A DNA stretch of 64,000 nt from contig CAIPMU010000002.1 in NCBI GenBank assembly GCA_903866275.1, forward strand, positions 62,001 to 126,000, read 5' to 3'. Origin of the DNA: Vampirovibrio chlorellavorus (lineage in GTDB: Bacteria > Cyanobacteriota > Vampirovibrionia > Vampirovibrionales > Vampirovibrionaceae). Positions 34,524 to 43,862 of this stretch are shown in pieces (position 1 is the first letter of the stretch; every line of letters begins with the position of its first letter). The translations under genes were made by a program, and so were the position numbers. The notes under the pieces were generated by a model. That model ran no database searches and was not told the DNA's origin. It saw only the letters and a list, made by a program, of their open reading frames with translations.

Positions 34524-36161
34524 TTAAGGTTCGGCTCCTGTGGACACAGCCTCTTCGGGCTCTTCTTCAGATAAATCGGTTTCTGTGGTGTAGGATTCGG
34601 CAGCATCGAGATCGCTGAGATCGTCCGCATCCAGCTTGCCGTAGGTAATTTCTTCAGGCTCGCCGCGTGAAGGCCGTTTGTCGTCTTCCTCTTCCACGAT
34701 AATCACCGGCGGCGGTGGGGGCGCTGGATGATTGAGGCCGGGCAAAATCTTCAGCAAGTGTGTGGGGACGCTTTTCGGTTTGAGCACCAGCTTCTGGTTA
34801 ATGCCCAGTCCGGGCGCCCAAAGGATCTCGTTGCCCAGCGCCAGCACTGGCATCCGATCCCGTTCAAAGCGGGGCACCCCCCGGTTGATGAGGAATTTCT
34901 TGAAGCGTACCGGCACATCCATCCCCATGGGCTGGAATTTATCACCGGGGCGGCGGGTGCGCAGTTCCAGCGGCTTATCCGCAAACTGGGACAGGTTCAC
35001 ATACACTTGCTGGCTGTCGTTGGGGCGAATGGGCGAGATGGAAATTTTCTCCGGCTCATACCAGGGCAGCGCAAACAGGCTGAGATTCAAGGCGGGCAGT
35101 TCCACCGGGCCCGGAATCGTCACGGGCGCGACCGGGGCGCTGGGAAGCGCTTCGGGTGGGGCCAGCAGGCGCAGTTTATTTTTATACAGCGATAGGAAAC
35201 GGCTTTTCTCGGCTTCGCCCTTCACCATGGACTTCAGCGAGGCATCCATATTCTTGCGGCCTTCGCCCTGAATGAATTGCAGCACATCTTCCACGGTCTG
35301 AAAATCAGGGTGAATGTCCTGGCTGTTTAAAAATCGCTTCAGCACCCGGCGCTGATACGGCAGACTGAGCTGGTTGAAGCGCACCGCATCCAGGTGCGGG
35401 CCGTCCTTGTCTTCCCCGTAGATGTCTTGCCAGATGTCCTGAATGGCTTTTTCGATGATCTGTAAATCCCCATCGGCCACCAGACTGAGGCGAAACAGGG
35501 AGTTTTTCACCTGAGGAAAGGCCTCTTCCAGTACAGGTAAAATCTGGTTGCGGATGCGGTTGCGTTGACGCGCCAAATCCTGATTGGTGGGGTCGTTGAA
35601 AAATTCAATTTGGTGCTGGCGAATGAACTCTTGCAAGGTTTTGCGGGCAATATCCAGCAGGGGACGCAGAATGGGCGTGGGGCTGCCGTGAGCCGCATCC
35701 AGTTGCAGCCGCTTTTGAATGCCGGATAGGCCATCAATGCCCGTGCCGCGCAGAATGCGGAACAGGGTGGTTTCAATCTGGTCATCGGCATGGTGCGCCG
35801 TGAGAACCGCATCGGCCCGCAAATCGTGGGCCAGTTGGGTCAGTTGCCGGTAACGGCCCTGGCGGGCAGCGTTTTCGGTCTTGGGTAAATTTAAATCCGC
35901 CTGAATAATCACCAGCGGCGTGTTGGTTTTCTGGCAGTTGCGATGCACCAGGGGCAGTTCTTCCGGCATGCTGCCGCGCCAGCGGTGATTGAAATAGGCC
36001 GCTGTGACATCCAGCGGGACTTTCTGCTTGATCTCGTTCAGCAAAAAGAGCAGCGCGGTAGAATCCGCTCCGCCCGAGTAGCCCAAAACCAGATGGGTTC
36101 GGGGTGCTGAGCGCAGGAGACCTTCCATCTCCAGGTTTTCAATAACGGCTTCCAGAATCAT
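34524..36161 (-). CDS. tilS: tRNA(Ile)-lysidine synthase with a long acidic C-terminal tail
   Basis: 545 residues from the ATG at 36161; an upstream in-frame GTG at 36200 would add 13 residues. The N-type ATP pyrophosphatase P-loop is LGYSGGADSTALLFLL, followed by YFNHRWRGSMPEE and LTAHHADDQIETTLFRILRGTG, all typical of TilS. The enzyme puts lysine on C34 of tRNA-Ile(CAU) so that it reads AUA. The C-terminal substrate domain includes RPGDKFQPMG and KKFLINRGVPRFERDRMPVL. After it come some 75 residues that are Pro- then Glu/Asp-rich (VIIVEEEDDKRPSRGEPEE), not part of the normal enzyme. It is divergent from htrA. Confidence 0.93.
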   Translation of the reverse strand: MILEAVIENLEMEGLLRSAPRTHLVLGYSGGADSTALLFLLNEIKQKVPLDVTAAYFNHRWRGSMPEELPLVHRNCQKTNTPLVIIQADLNLPKTENAARQGRYRQLTQLAHDLRADAVLTAHHADDQIETTLFRILRGTGIDGLSGIQKRLQLDAAHGSPTPILRPLLDIARKTLQEFIRQHQIEFFNDPTNQDLARQRNRIRNQILPVLEEAFPQVKNSLFRLSLVADGDLQIIEKAIQDIWQDIYGEDKDGPHLDAVRFNQLSLPYQRRVLKRFLNSQDIHPDFQTVEDVLQFIQGEGRKNMDASLKSMVKGEAEKSRFLSLYKNKLRLLAPPEALPSAPVAPVTIPGPVELPALNLSLFALPWYEPEKISISPIRPNDSQQVYVNLSQFADKPLELRTRRPGDKFQPMGMDVPVRFKKFLINRGVPRFERDRMPVLALGNEILWAPGLGINQKLVLKPKSVPTHLLKILPGLNHPAPPPPPVIIVEEEDDKRPSRGEPEEITYGKLDADDLSDLDAAESYTTETDLSEEEPEEAVSTGAEP

Positions 36162-36350
36162 GCTTAAAACAACGTCTGCCCAAAAAACAGAAAAAGCCAC
36201 GCCAAGGGGGAGTTTTCGGCGAGCTTCCCAATATGCTAAACTTTACTTCAAAATCCCCCTTTTCTCAAGCGAGAACTCTGTTTGTGCGCTTGAGACGCTC
36301 TGAAATTAACCCATTGAAGGCTGTGCAGTATTGTGAGGAGCATTGACACC

Positions 36351-37598
36351 ATGCCAGGGATTCCATTGTTGCCTGTTCAGTTGGATTGGAGACGGAAGTG
36401 CCGGGGCGGTCTGGCCGTGTTGCTGGTACTGTCGGCGACACTCTCCATGTTGCCCCCGTCCGGTTGGGCCTCGGTGCATTTGCCGGGTGGCATCGGACAA
36501 CCGGTTTTCTATCCGGACTTGATTGCCGATGTGGCCGAGAAGGTCGCCCCTTCCGTGGTGAGCGTGAACGTGGAGAAAACCGCCACGCTCAACGCGCCCG
36601 ATTTGTCCGGTTTGCCCTTTGGCGATGAGCTGATGAAGCGTTTTTTCGGGATGAGTGGTGGCGGGGATGGCTCGCCCTTTACGCCCTTCGGCGGTGCGCC
36701 GGGGCAGTCGGCTCAGCGCACCATTACCGGGAACGGCTCCGGGGTGATCCTGAGCCAGGATGGCTACATTCTCACCAATAATCATGTGATTGCCTCCGTG
36801 GATAAGGTTTCCATCACTCTGAATGACGGGCGTCAGTTTCCGGCGCGCCTGATTGGCCGGGATACATACTCAGATGTGGCCGTGCTGAAGATTGACGCCC
36901 CAGCTCATCTCACCGCTATTACGCTGGGCGATAGTGATAAACTGCGTCCGGGAGAGTGGGTGATCGCGGTGGGGAGCCCCTTGGGCTACGATCACACGGT
37001 GACCCAAGGCATTGTCAGCGCCCTGTCGCGTAAAATCCCGGCCCTGAACTCCAACGTCAGCTTTATTCAGACCGATGCGGCGATTAATCCGGGCAATTCC
37101 GGCGGCCCGCTGGTGAATCTGCGCGGGGAAGTGATTGGGATCAATACGGCAGTCTCCGGGCGTGGCCAGAATATTGGCTTTGCCATTCCCATTAACGAGG
37201 TCAAGCAGATTGCCAATACCCTGATTGCGGGCAAGCCCTTGGTGCGTCCGTGGGTGGGGTTGTCGATGGTGGCCCTGAATGCGGATTTGGCCCAGCATGT
37301 TGGCTTGCCGCCCACCACGCAGGGGGTGCTGATTGCACAAGTCATGCAGAATTCCCCGGCCTATCAGGCGGGACTCATGCAGAGCGACGTGATTCAGCAG
37401 GTGGACGGGCAGGCGGTGATCCAGCCGGAAGCGGTGCAGGCCGTGATCCGCAGTAAACCGCTGAACACCACGCTGGTTTTAGGCATTCTGCGCAACGGGC
37501 ATCCCATTCAGGTGAAAGTGACCACGCAGCCCTTGCCGGAAAACAGCGAGAGTCTGGTGCCGAGTCATATTCTGATCAAACCTCGCAGCGGCTCCTAG
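36351..37598 (+). CDS. HtrA/DegP-type serine protease, periplasmic, one PDZ domain
   Basis: 415 residues from the ATG at 36351, which has GAGGAG ten bases upstream; an in-frame GTG at 36333 is less likely. An N-terminal export signal (KCRGGLAVLLVLSATLSMLP) is followed by a trypsin-like domain with the catalytic triad: His in LTNNHVI, Asp in TYSDVAVLKI and Ser in NPGNSGGPLVN. The LA loop holds a Gly/Pro-rich insert (GMSGGGDGSPFTPFGG). One PDZ domain (about residues 300-395, QVMQNSPAYQAGLMQSDVI) completes it. It degrades misfolded envelope proteins. With one PDZ domain it is closer to DegS or cyanobacterial HhoA than to DegP. Confidence 0.93.
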   Translation: MPGIPLLPVQLDWRRKCRGGLAVLLVLSATLSMLPPSGWASVHLPGGIGQPVFYPDLIADVAEKVAPSVVSVNVEKTATLNAPDLSGLPFGDELMKRFFGMSGGGDGSPFTPFGGAPGQSAQRTITGNGSGVILSQDGYILTNNHVIASVDKVSITLNDGRQFPARLIGRDTYSDVAVLKIDAPAHLTAITLGDSDKLRPGEWVIAVGSPLGYDHTVTQGIVSALSRKIPALNSNVSFIQTDAAINPGNSGGPLVNLRGEVIGINTAVSGRGQNIGFAIPINEVKQIANTLIAGKPLVRPWVGLSMVALNADLAQHVGLPPTTQGVLIAQVMQNSPAYQAGLMQSDVIQQVDGQAVIQPEAVQAVIRSKPLNTTLVLGILRNGHPIQVKVTTQPLPENSESLVPSHILIKPRSGS

Positions 37599-37632
37599 TC
37601 GGGGCTGTGTGAGGTGGCGGGAGTCACTCCGC

Positions 37633-37664
37633 AAAAAAAAAACGCCAGTGCGTGAGCAATGGCG
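37633..37664 (-). terminator. Intrinsic terminator of the NAD synthetase gene
   Basis: In the minus-strand sense CGCCA-TTGC... pairs with ...GCACTGGCG around a GNRA-like loop (one internal mismatch) and runs into ten T. It lies about 200 bases after the nadE stop, and no other minus-strand gene lies between. Confidence 0.75.
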
Positions 37665-37863
37665 GTTCAATACTTGTCTGAGTAGAGTAAAAGGTAGGTA
37701 GAAGTTAGTGGAAAGTGATAACGTCCTCGATGCTTTCGCGATGAGTGTGCTACCAAGTGTATAAAAACAATCTGAAGGATTTTGATGTTAAAGCCTAAAG
37801 ATATGTAAAGTCGAGCTTCCGGATGTGCGGCAGCCATCAGTTTTATCGCCTTTGGGTGGTTGG

Positions 37864-40011
37864 TTAGGGTGAGGAGAAGGGATTGCTTAAAACGTGTTCA
37901 ATCTCCGCAGGCGTATGACCGGCCCACTGGATTCGACCGGCCACAATGGGGTGGTGGTAGTCGCTCTTGGCGATGGAGCCGTTGCCCTCGATGATTAAAA
38001 TGGGTGGCGCCACAAACCACTTGAACACCGCTCGGGCCATCCTCCCGAAAAAAGTATCCAGCCAGGCGGCTTTTTGCGTGGGGTCGAGCGGGTGGTTTTC
38101 CTCATATTGAAAGCGGACACTGTGCAAGGTGGTCTGACTTTGCTGCAAGGCCTCGATGCGCCAGATGATTTCATCAGCGAACTCGTAAGGCATCAGTTCC
38201 TGTTCGGCGGTGACCAGTTGGCCGGTGGTCGGGTCGACTTTTAAATCTGCGCCGCTGGGCTTGGTGATAACGCTCTCGGGCAGCACGCCCTTAGGGGTTT
38301 TGACAGTGAGCGGGCGATGTTCGTTCAGCCAGCGGGCCAGCGCGCGCACTTTGGTTTTGGGCACATCGCCCAACGGGGCCAGCGCGCCAGACATATCCCC
38401 GTTGACGGTGGCATAGCCCAGATAAAATTCCGACTTATCAGAGGTGGCCACGGGGAGCGCCCGATACTCATTGCCCAGTTGTCTCAGCAGCGTGGCCCGC
38501 GAAATGGCTTGTACGTTGTCTGCCGCATTCGAGCGGGCATCTTGAGTGCCCCAGTGCCCGTTGAGTTTCTGGGGTATGGTTTGCAAGCCGTCCGAGAATG
38601 TCTGTGTAATTTGCCCAATGGGGATTTCCACCAGCGTAATGCCCAGATTATCGGCCAGCGTTTGGGCATCCTGTCGGCTGCTGTCCGGGGTGATCTCTGA
38701 CGGCATGCTCACGCCCAGCACGTTTTCGGGGCCGAGGGCGTCGGCTAGTAAAACCACTGTCACGGCGGAATCCAGCCCACCGGAAAGCCCCAACAGGGCG
38801 CGCTGAAAGCCGGTCTTGCGGAAATAATCCCGAATGCCTTGCAGGAGGCATTCATAGGTTCGCCCCAGATCGCTGGTATCGTAAGCGTTAAAAGTTTTGG
38901 GCGCGCTGAGGGTGGCTTCCAGGCCTAATGGCAACGGTGCCATGGTGCCCAGTCCCAATACCAGTCCCAATAAAGGGTTAATGATCAGGAACTGCTCCTC
39001 AAAGGACTTCCCACGCGCGGTGAGTTCCCCTTGGGCGTTATACACCCGGCTGGCCCCGTCAAAGGCGATTTCATCCACGGTGCCCACCTGATTGACATAG
39101 ACCAGCGGCAAGCTGTACTTGCGGCTCAGGTGGCTGCACAGGTTGTGTTTCATTTGCTCCTTCCGGGAGCGGGTAGGTGAGGCTGAGAGGTTGATGATCG
39201 CTGCCGGTCGTTGGGCGGCCAGTGTCGCGATGGGATCATGTGCATATAGCGGTTTTTCAAAGAAGTCGGCATCGTTCCATAGGTCTTCACAGATGGAGAT
39301 GCCGTAGCGGTGCCCATGAATATCGATGAGGTTGGCTGCGGCCCGGTTGCTGTCGTTCGGGCTCTCTGGCTTGCCTAGCGCGTTGGCTGGAAAAACACCC
39401 GCCTGATGGGCGCCTTCAAACTGGCGGGCATCCTCAAATTCGGCGTAGGTGGGAATCAGGTTCTTGCGCACGATACCCTGAATCTGCCCGTTTCCCAGAA
39501 TGGCCACGGCATTATAGTAGGCTTTGCCGGTTGTTTTGGGGGAGGGCGTGGTGGCGGACTTGATGTCATCGCCTGTCTGGTATCGGGGTTCCACAAAACC
39601 CACCAGTGCATAAGTTTGGCCGGTACGTTTGGCGATGGCCTGCAGCCATTTCAGGTTTTCCTCCACCAGAAAGGGATGACGCCCAATGACATCCCGAGGG
39701 GGATAGCCCATCAGGGCCAGTTCTGGAAAGGCGATCAGATCCAGGCCCAGGGCTTCGGCGGTATCGATGTAAGTCATAATCTGGCGGGCGTTGCCTGCCA
39801 GATCGCCGGGGCTGGTGTTGATCTGGCCCAGCGCCATAAAGCCTTGTCCCCGATCGCCCAGCGCCTGCCGAATCGACTTGGTTAAATCCGATAACGTGGC
39901 AGCATGTGCCTGGCTCGGCGGCGCTTGCAATGCCGTATTCAGTTGCGCTTCCCAAAGGGGTAGCTGGGTTTGCAGATTTTGCCATTGAGGCGAAGGGGTG
40001 GAGCGGGTCAT
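37864..40011 (-). CDS. nadE: Glutamine-dependent NAD(+) synthetase
   Basis: 715 residues. The N-terminal nitrilase-like amidase carries its catalytic triad: Glu in LIAFPELALMGYP, Lys in VRKNLIPTYAEF and Cys in ISICEDLWND. It releases ammonia from glutamine. The C-terminal synthetase domain has the ATP-pyrophosphatase loop LLGLSGGLDSAVTVVLL near residue 415, and further motifs GVSMPSEITPDSSRQDA and TSDKSEFYLGY. Together they amidate nicotinate adenine dinucleotide. A 65-residue N-terminal extension precedes the nitrilase domain, whose usual opening (FMALGQINTSPGDLAGN) comes near residue 58. AAGG lies seven bases before the ATG. Confidence 0.95.
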   Translation of the reverse strand: MTRSTPSPQWQNLQTQLPLWEAQLNTALQAPPSQAHAATLSDLTKSIRQALGDRGQGFMALGQINTSPGDLAGNARQIMTYIDTAEALGLDLIAFPELALMGYPPRDVIGRHPFLVEENLKWLQAIAKRTGQTYALVGFVEPRYQTGDDIKSATTPSPKTTGKAYYNAVAILGNGQIQGIVRKNLIPTYAEFEDARQFEGAHQAGVFPANALGKPESPNDSNRAAANLIDIHGHRYGISICEDLWNDADFFEKPLYAHDPIATLAAQRPAAIINLSASPTRSRKEQMKHNLCSHLSRKYSLPLVYVNQVGTVDEIAFDGASRVYNAQGELTARGKSFEEQFLIINPLLGLVLGLGTMAPLPLGLEATLSAPKTFNAYDTSDLGRTYECLLQGIRDYFRKTGFQRALLGLSGGLDSAVTVVLLADALGPENVLGVSMPSEITPDSSRQDAQTLADNLGITLVEIPIGQITQTFSDGLQTIPQKLNGHWGTQDARSNAADNVQAISRATLLRQLGNEYRALPVATSDKSEFYLGYATVNGDMSGALAPLGDVPKTKVRALARWLNEHRPLTVKTPKGVLPESVITKPSGADLKVDPTTGQLVTAEQELMPYEFADEIIWRIEALQQSQTTLHSVRFQYEENHPLDPTQKAAWLDTFFGRMARAVFKWFVAPPILIIEGNGSIAKSDYHHPIVAGRIQWAGHTPAEIEHVLSNPFSSP

Positions 40012-40539
40012 GCGTTAGCCTTGATCGTTTGTTTGGACTCAGGAGTCCATATTCAGTAGGGCGGACTCTGGGCGGATGCGTTCTATTTTACCCCAAGGAT
40101 GCCGTTGCCTTTGGGATGTGTGCTTGCCAGAGTAAATGTCTGGTATTTGGGGTGTTTTATACGGCCTTTGTAACAAAAGCTCAATATGTTTATCTTTTTA
40201 GGCAATTCATGAAGCGTTCTGGTTTTTATATGAGTATAAGAATCAAGGGATGTAAAAAGTCGAATGTCTGGCAACACGCACGGTATCGTGTCAGCCCATC
40301 GACAGTGAGTGTAACAGGGATGTGTGTTCCATAACCGGATGGAGTGAATGTATCGGATGAAATCAATTTTTTAGTCATTTTTTCAGTGCTTGATGTGTAC
40401 TTGAGGAATGAATGGATTGATGTATCGTCAGAGCGATTGCGAGCAAGGCTCACGCTCAAGGGATGACTATTGCCTGGTTGTCGCACCTGAAAAACAGTGT
40501 GGCGTGAATTGACAGGTCATTATCATACTTTTTACCCAT
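40012..40539. other. Long intergenic region upstream of nadE
   Basis: These 528 bases separate nadE (minus strand) from a candidate RNA. They are AT-rich and hold two short minus-strand frames with no ribosome binding site or coding character. A TTGACA lies at 40509-40514 on the plus strand with only a poor -10 (TTTACC) 16 bases on. I see no repeat or mobile element. Confidence 0.4.
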
Positions 40540-40704
40540 TCAAATGTTAGTAATTAACAGGAATCAGCGGAGCAGAATCGCTCCCCAAGCAGATTTTAGT
40601 AGCATGACACGGTAGGGATAGTGGAAACACTCAGGTAATCTATTGCATTTTCTCTTTCTCTTCTCTCTCCAATCAACAGGCAACGAATAGTTGCCTTTTT
40701 TTTT
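40540..40704 (+). ncRNA. Candidate structured small RNA with its own terminator
   Basis: A plus-strand stretch without a reading frame that holds three hairpins in succession. They are GGAGC-AGAATC-GCTCC (40569-40584), AGTG-GAAA-CACT with a GNRA loop (40620-40631), and the terminator at 40678-40704. A pyrimidine-rich single-stranded run (TCTCTTTCTCTTCTCTCTCC, 40651-40670) could pair with Shine-Dalgarno sequences. The 5' end is a guess. No plus-strand gene precedes the terminator for more than 2.5 kb. Confidence 0.45.
40678..40704 (+). terminator. Orphan intrinsic terminator, plus strand
   Basis: AGGCAAC, loop GAATA, GTTGCCT, then an uninterrupted run of T. It is one of the strongest terminators in the window, yet no plus-strand protein gene ends before it. 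Confidence 0.85.
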
Positions 40705-40870
40705 GCCTTTTTTACAGCTTGCGGTGGGCCGTAATTCGTTTTTTTAGGGCAAATCCGGGGTGAATTGCAAATCCAGATGCTGAACGCGGTAACTGTTCGT
40801 AACTGTTCAATGTTTGTGAATTTTTGAATTCTGGAGCTGAATTTTTAACGCGTTCAATTTTGGACTTTAT

Positions 40871-43003
40871 TTAGTGAAAGGAGGATTTTCCCTGACGAGC
40901 GGTTGGACGGCGGGTGGATTTGGCCAGGGCTTGTCGCTCCTGCACCCGGGTGAGCAATTGATGGGCCAACCGGTCACGCAGGTCCAGGGTTTGCCGGGCA
41001 ATGTCTGTTGGCTGGGATGGTGCCTGCTGTTTTCGGATCACCGGATTGAGCAAGAGCACATCCAGTGCCACCCGATCCGGACTGAATAGTTCTTCGGCCA
41101 GGGGTAAGAGAGGTCGCTGGCGCATGACCGCAAACGTTTGCAGTATGGCGCTTTGCTCCGTCGGGGTGTATGAATCCGGGCGCAGTAAAGGGAGGCGGGC
41201 CATATCGCCGCGCGAAAACTGCAAGACGCCTTCCCCCAGATTGGTGCGGGCGCTGTATTCAGCGATGAGAAAAGACAAGGTGCCATTGAGTATCGCTGCA
41301 ATCAGTTCGGGCGGATGCGGTTCCGGTTGGGCGACGGTCAGGCCGTAAAAGGTCTGGTCCTCCATCAGCTCGCCGATACACAGCGGGAAGAAGAATCGTT
41401 GATCGATAAATCGGGGGCACAGGATGTGGGCTGTTGGTAGTGGTTTGGTGTAATGCCAGGGCCGGTTCCCCTGAACGGAGGGCACTTGCGGCCATGGCGT
41501 GGCTTTGGCCCGCTTTTGTCGGGCGGGTGCGCTTTGACTCTCTCCCCACACAATATAAGTCAGCGCCCCGGTTTTGCCCTGTTCCGCCAGCTCCTCTAGC
41601 GTGAGCGGGCAGGAGAACAGTAGCTCTGGCACCTGTTCGGCTGTCACCTGATAGCCTTTTACCTGTCGGGAAGAACGCAGGACCGGAAATAAAAATTCGG
41701 GTTCAATTTGCCATTGTTCGGCTTTTTCCCGGTTTAAATAAAAGAACGCATTGATGCCGGTTTTGAGGGGGTAGCGAAGTCGTCCCAGATGGTCCAACGG
41801 TTGCCAGAGTTCTGGCTGGCTGAGCAGATCAATTAATTCGCTGGAAGCGCGCAGCGGGAGTGCCCATTGTGTTTTGAACATCCCGGATTGGAGTTGCTCG
41901 ATTGCGATTTCGGTGTGTTGTATGGTGGGGTCGGTGCGAAGTGATGCTGTGCTTAATTGGGCATCCAGCTGCTCCCAGTATTGGGAGGCGTCCCCTTTGG
42001 GAAGCCAATGGCTTAAGGGTGTCTTTAAGCGGATTAATTGCACCGGATTAGGTTGTCTGAAATCCGTGTCGGTTGAGGCATATAGTGTTTTGTTCAGCGG
42101 CTGCTTTTTGGGTTTGTGACTGGGTTTGTTATTAGGTGGAGTCTTTTTTTTCTCAAGGACCAGGATGATTGCGTTAATGGCCGCATCCGGAAACCAGCGC
42201 TCACAAGCGGATTCAGCCAATGTGCAAATGTGAAAATGATCGGTGAGAAAGTGTTGAAAGGGTTGCCCATAGGCGGTGTTCAGCCAGCTATTGCTGGTAA
42301 CAAATGCCAGTCGGCCACCGGGTTTGAGTAAACTGGTGGCCTGCAGAAAAAACCACAGGTACAAATCGGCCGTTTGCGAAAACAGTACGAATTGCTCGGG
42401 ATACTGTTCTAAATAGTTGGTGTACTTTTCCTGCAAATACGCCCGCATGCTGCTTTTATCAATCTGTGTGGACTGTGCGATATGTTCCTGTCGCACATAC
42501 GGTGGATTGCCGATAATCCAGTCAAAAGGGCCGAGTGCATCGACACTGGGGCTGATGAAATTCAGGGTATGGATTTGAGTGGTGTATCCGGGACTGCTGG
42601 CCGGGAGCAATCCTTGGGCTAGCGCCGCCGCCTCAGGATCCAGTTCAATGCCGTGCAGTGTGACCGAGGGTAGCGGGTTGAGGCAGTGTTTCTGGGCCGT
42701 AACGGGCTTTGCGGAGTCGGAGGAAAGACGCGTTTGATTTTCCAGCCGGTGAATGTAGCGACTTAAAAAACTGCCCGGCCCGCAACCGGGTTCCAGGAGT
42801 TGCCAGGGGCTTCGGGTTTCATTTGAGTCTGTTGTGCTGGTTTCATGGTGGGGATGGACGGCGGCCTGAATTAAGGCAATCATGAAATCGCAGACCGTGG
42901 TGGGGGTGAAATATTGTCCATTCCGCAAGCGCGCTGCAAGGGGCAGGCCTTGCTCAAATGCAGAGGCGGCGCTGATGAACGGGGTGGGCTGGATGGGTGG
43001 CAT
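40871..43003 (-). CDS. N6-adenine DNA methyltransferase, Eco57I/TaqI type, orphan
   Basis: 710 residues from the ATG at 43003. The S-adenosylmethionine motif is LLEPGCGPGSFLSRY near residue 70, the acidic contact is HGIELDPEAAALA, and the catalytic N6-adenine motif is IIGNPPYVRQEHI near residue 180. The C-terminal half resembles the target-recognition region of TaqI/Eco57I-like enzymes. I see no PD-(D/E)xK nuclease domain and no restriction gene nearby, so it may be a solitary methyltransferase for epigenetic control, or a decayed type IIG system. A strong terminator lies just before its start, so its promoter must sit within or immediately after that hairpin. Confidence 0.9.
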   Translation of the reverse strand: MPPIQPTPFISAASAFEQGLPLAARLRNGQYFTPTTVCDFMIALIQAAVHPHHETSTTDSNETRSPWQLLEPGCGPGSFLSRYIHRLENQTRLSSDSAKPVTAQKHCLNPLPSVTLHGIELDPEAAALAQGLLPASSPGYTTQIHTLNFISPSVDALGPFDWIIGNPPYVRQEHIAQSTQIDKSSMRAYLQEKYTNYLEQYPEQFVLFSQTADLYLWFFLQATSLLKPGGRLAFVTSNSWLNTAYGQPFQHFLTDHFHICTLAESACERWFPDAAINAIILVLEKKKTPPNNKPSHKPKKQPLNKTLYASTDTDFRQPNPVQLIRLKTPLSHWLPKGDASQYWEQLDAQLSTASLRTDPTIQHTEIAIEQLQSGMFKTQWALPLRASSELIDLLSQPELWQPLDHLGRLRYPLKTGINAFFYLNREKAEQWQIEPEFLFPVLRSSRQVKGYQVTAEQVPELLFSCPLTLEELAEQGKTGALTYIVWGESQSAPARQKRAKATPWPQVPSVQGNRPWHYTKPLPTAHILCPRFIDQRFFFPLCIGELMEDQTFYGLTVAQPEPHPPELIAAILNGTLSFLIAEYSARTNLGEGVLQFSRGDMARLPLLRPDSYTPTEQSAILQTFAVMRQRPLLPLAEELFSPDRVALDVLLLNPVIRKQQAPSQPTDIARQTLDLRDRLAHQLLTRVQERQALAKSTRRPTARQGKSSFH

Positions 43004-43024
43004 GGTTTTATTGTAGCGGATCAC

Positions 43025-43057
43025 AAAAAAATCGGCCAAAAATTTGGCCGATTTTTT
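43025..43057 (-). terminator. Bidirectional terminator between the AT-hook gene and the methyltransferase
   Basis: An AT-rich perfect stem of about 15 bases (AAAAAATCGGCCAAA with TTTGGCCGATTTTTT) around two A residues. It has A and T tracts on both flanks and ends the transcript of the gene at 43082. Confidence 0.85.
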
Positions 43058-43081
43058 GGAATTAAGCGTATGGTGTAAGGG

Positions 43082-43546
43082 TTACGCGTTGTACAGTTTC
43101 ACTGGACGCGGGCCATTACCGGGACGCTCGGTGACCGAAACAGTTTTAAAGGTGCTGTTCATCTGCTTCAACACCGAAGTGATCACCGATTGCTTGTTGA
43201 TACTGTCATCGCGCTTGGCCAGATCATCGTAAATGTTGTTGGCTGTAAACGAACGATTGCTGTTCAGATATTTTTGAATGGCGTCCTGAATTTTGGAAGT
43301 CAGGGTTTCGCCTTTTTCACGCTTGGGGGCAGCTTCTGCTTTGGCCTTGGGTTTTGGGCCACGTTTAGCGGCAGGTTTGTCAATGATTATGCCAGGTTTT
43401 CTGCCAGGTCTGCCACGTTTGGCTGTTTTCTCTTCTTTGACCGCGGGTGCCGCCAGCAAAGCTTTACCGTTTCCGGCTTTTTCTTCCAGGCGAAAGGTGC
43501 GATAAAACGCCTTTAATTCATCGAGCGTATCAAAAGTAATTGGCAT
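43082..43546 (-). CDS. Basic DNA-binding protein with AT-hook and winged-helix-like C-terminus
   Basis: 154 residues from an ATG with AGGG seven bases upstream. Residues 1-30 form a small helix-rich start (FDTLDELKAFYRTFRLEEK). Residues 38-80 are a Lys/Arg/Pro/Ala-rich linker with an AT-hook core, KRGRPGRKPG, and a second related stretch KRGPKPKAK, like histone H1 or HU tails. Residues 82-154 fold-predict by eye as a winged helix (TSKIQDAIQKYLNSNRSFTA). Probably a nucleoid or regulatory protein. It ends in a strong terminator and stands alone. I do not recognise a named family. Confidence 0.8.
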   Translation of the reverse strand: MPITFDTLDELKAFYRTFRLEEKAGNGKALLAAPAVKEEKTAKRGRPGRKPGIIIDKPAAKRGPKPKAKAEAAPKREKGETLTSKIQDAIQKYLNSNRSFTANNIYDDLAKRDDSINKQSVITSVLKQMNSTFKTVSVTERPGNGPRPVKLYNA

Positions 43547-43862
43547 AATAGTCCCTATCTATGTTTCTAACGGTGGTCAATTATTTAGCGATGTAAGACG
43601 ATACAAAATTGTGGACGGATGAAGTCGTCAAGGGCTGTATGAGGCAATAAATAGATATATCGTCTGATATATTTAGTGAATCATTAATTTTGAAAGAGGT
43701 CAACTCTTTTTCGCCTTGCTTGCGTCATTTATTTTGCCCAATGGTTGAGGTTAAGTTCGTGATTGATTGGGCTCGTTCGGAATTAGGACGCCGGATAAAG
43801 TGAATTAGTTCCAAAATAGTTTTTTTATAATAGGTGATTCGGAAATTGGAATCAATCATGAA
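43547..43862. other. AT-rich intergenic region upstream of the AT-hook gene
   Basis: 316 bases, clearly richer in A and T than the surroundings, with several TATA-like stretches but no convincing promoter. An AT-hook protein gene preceded by such AT-rich DNA would allow self-binding, which is only a guess. Confidence 0.35.

Noticed and set aside
40083-40486. Two overlapping minus-strand frames in the large intergenic gap
   Set aside because: No ribosome binding site, no domain-like sequence, and codon use unlike neighbours.
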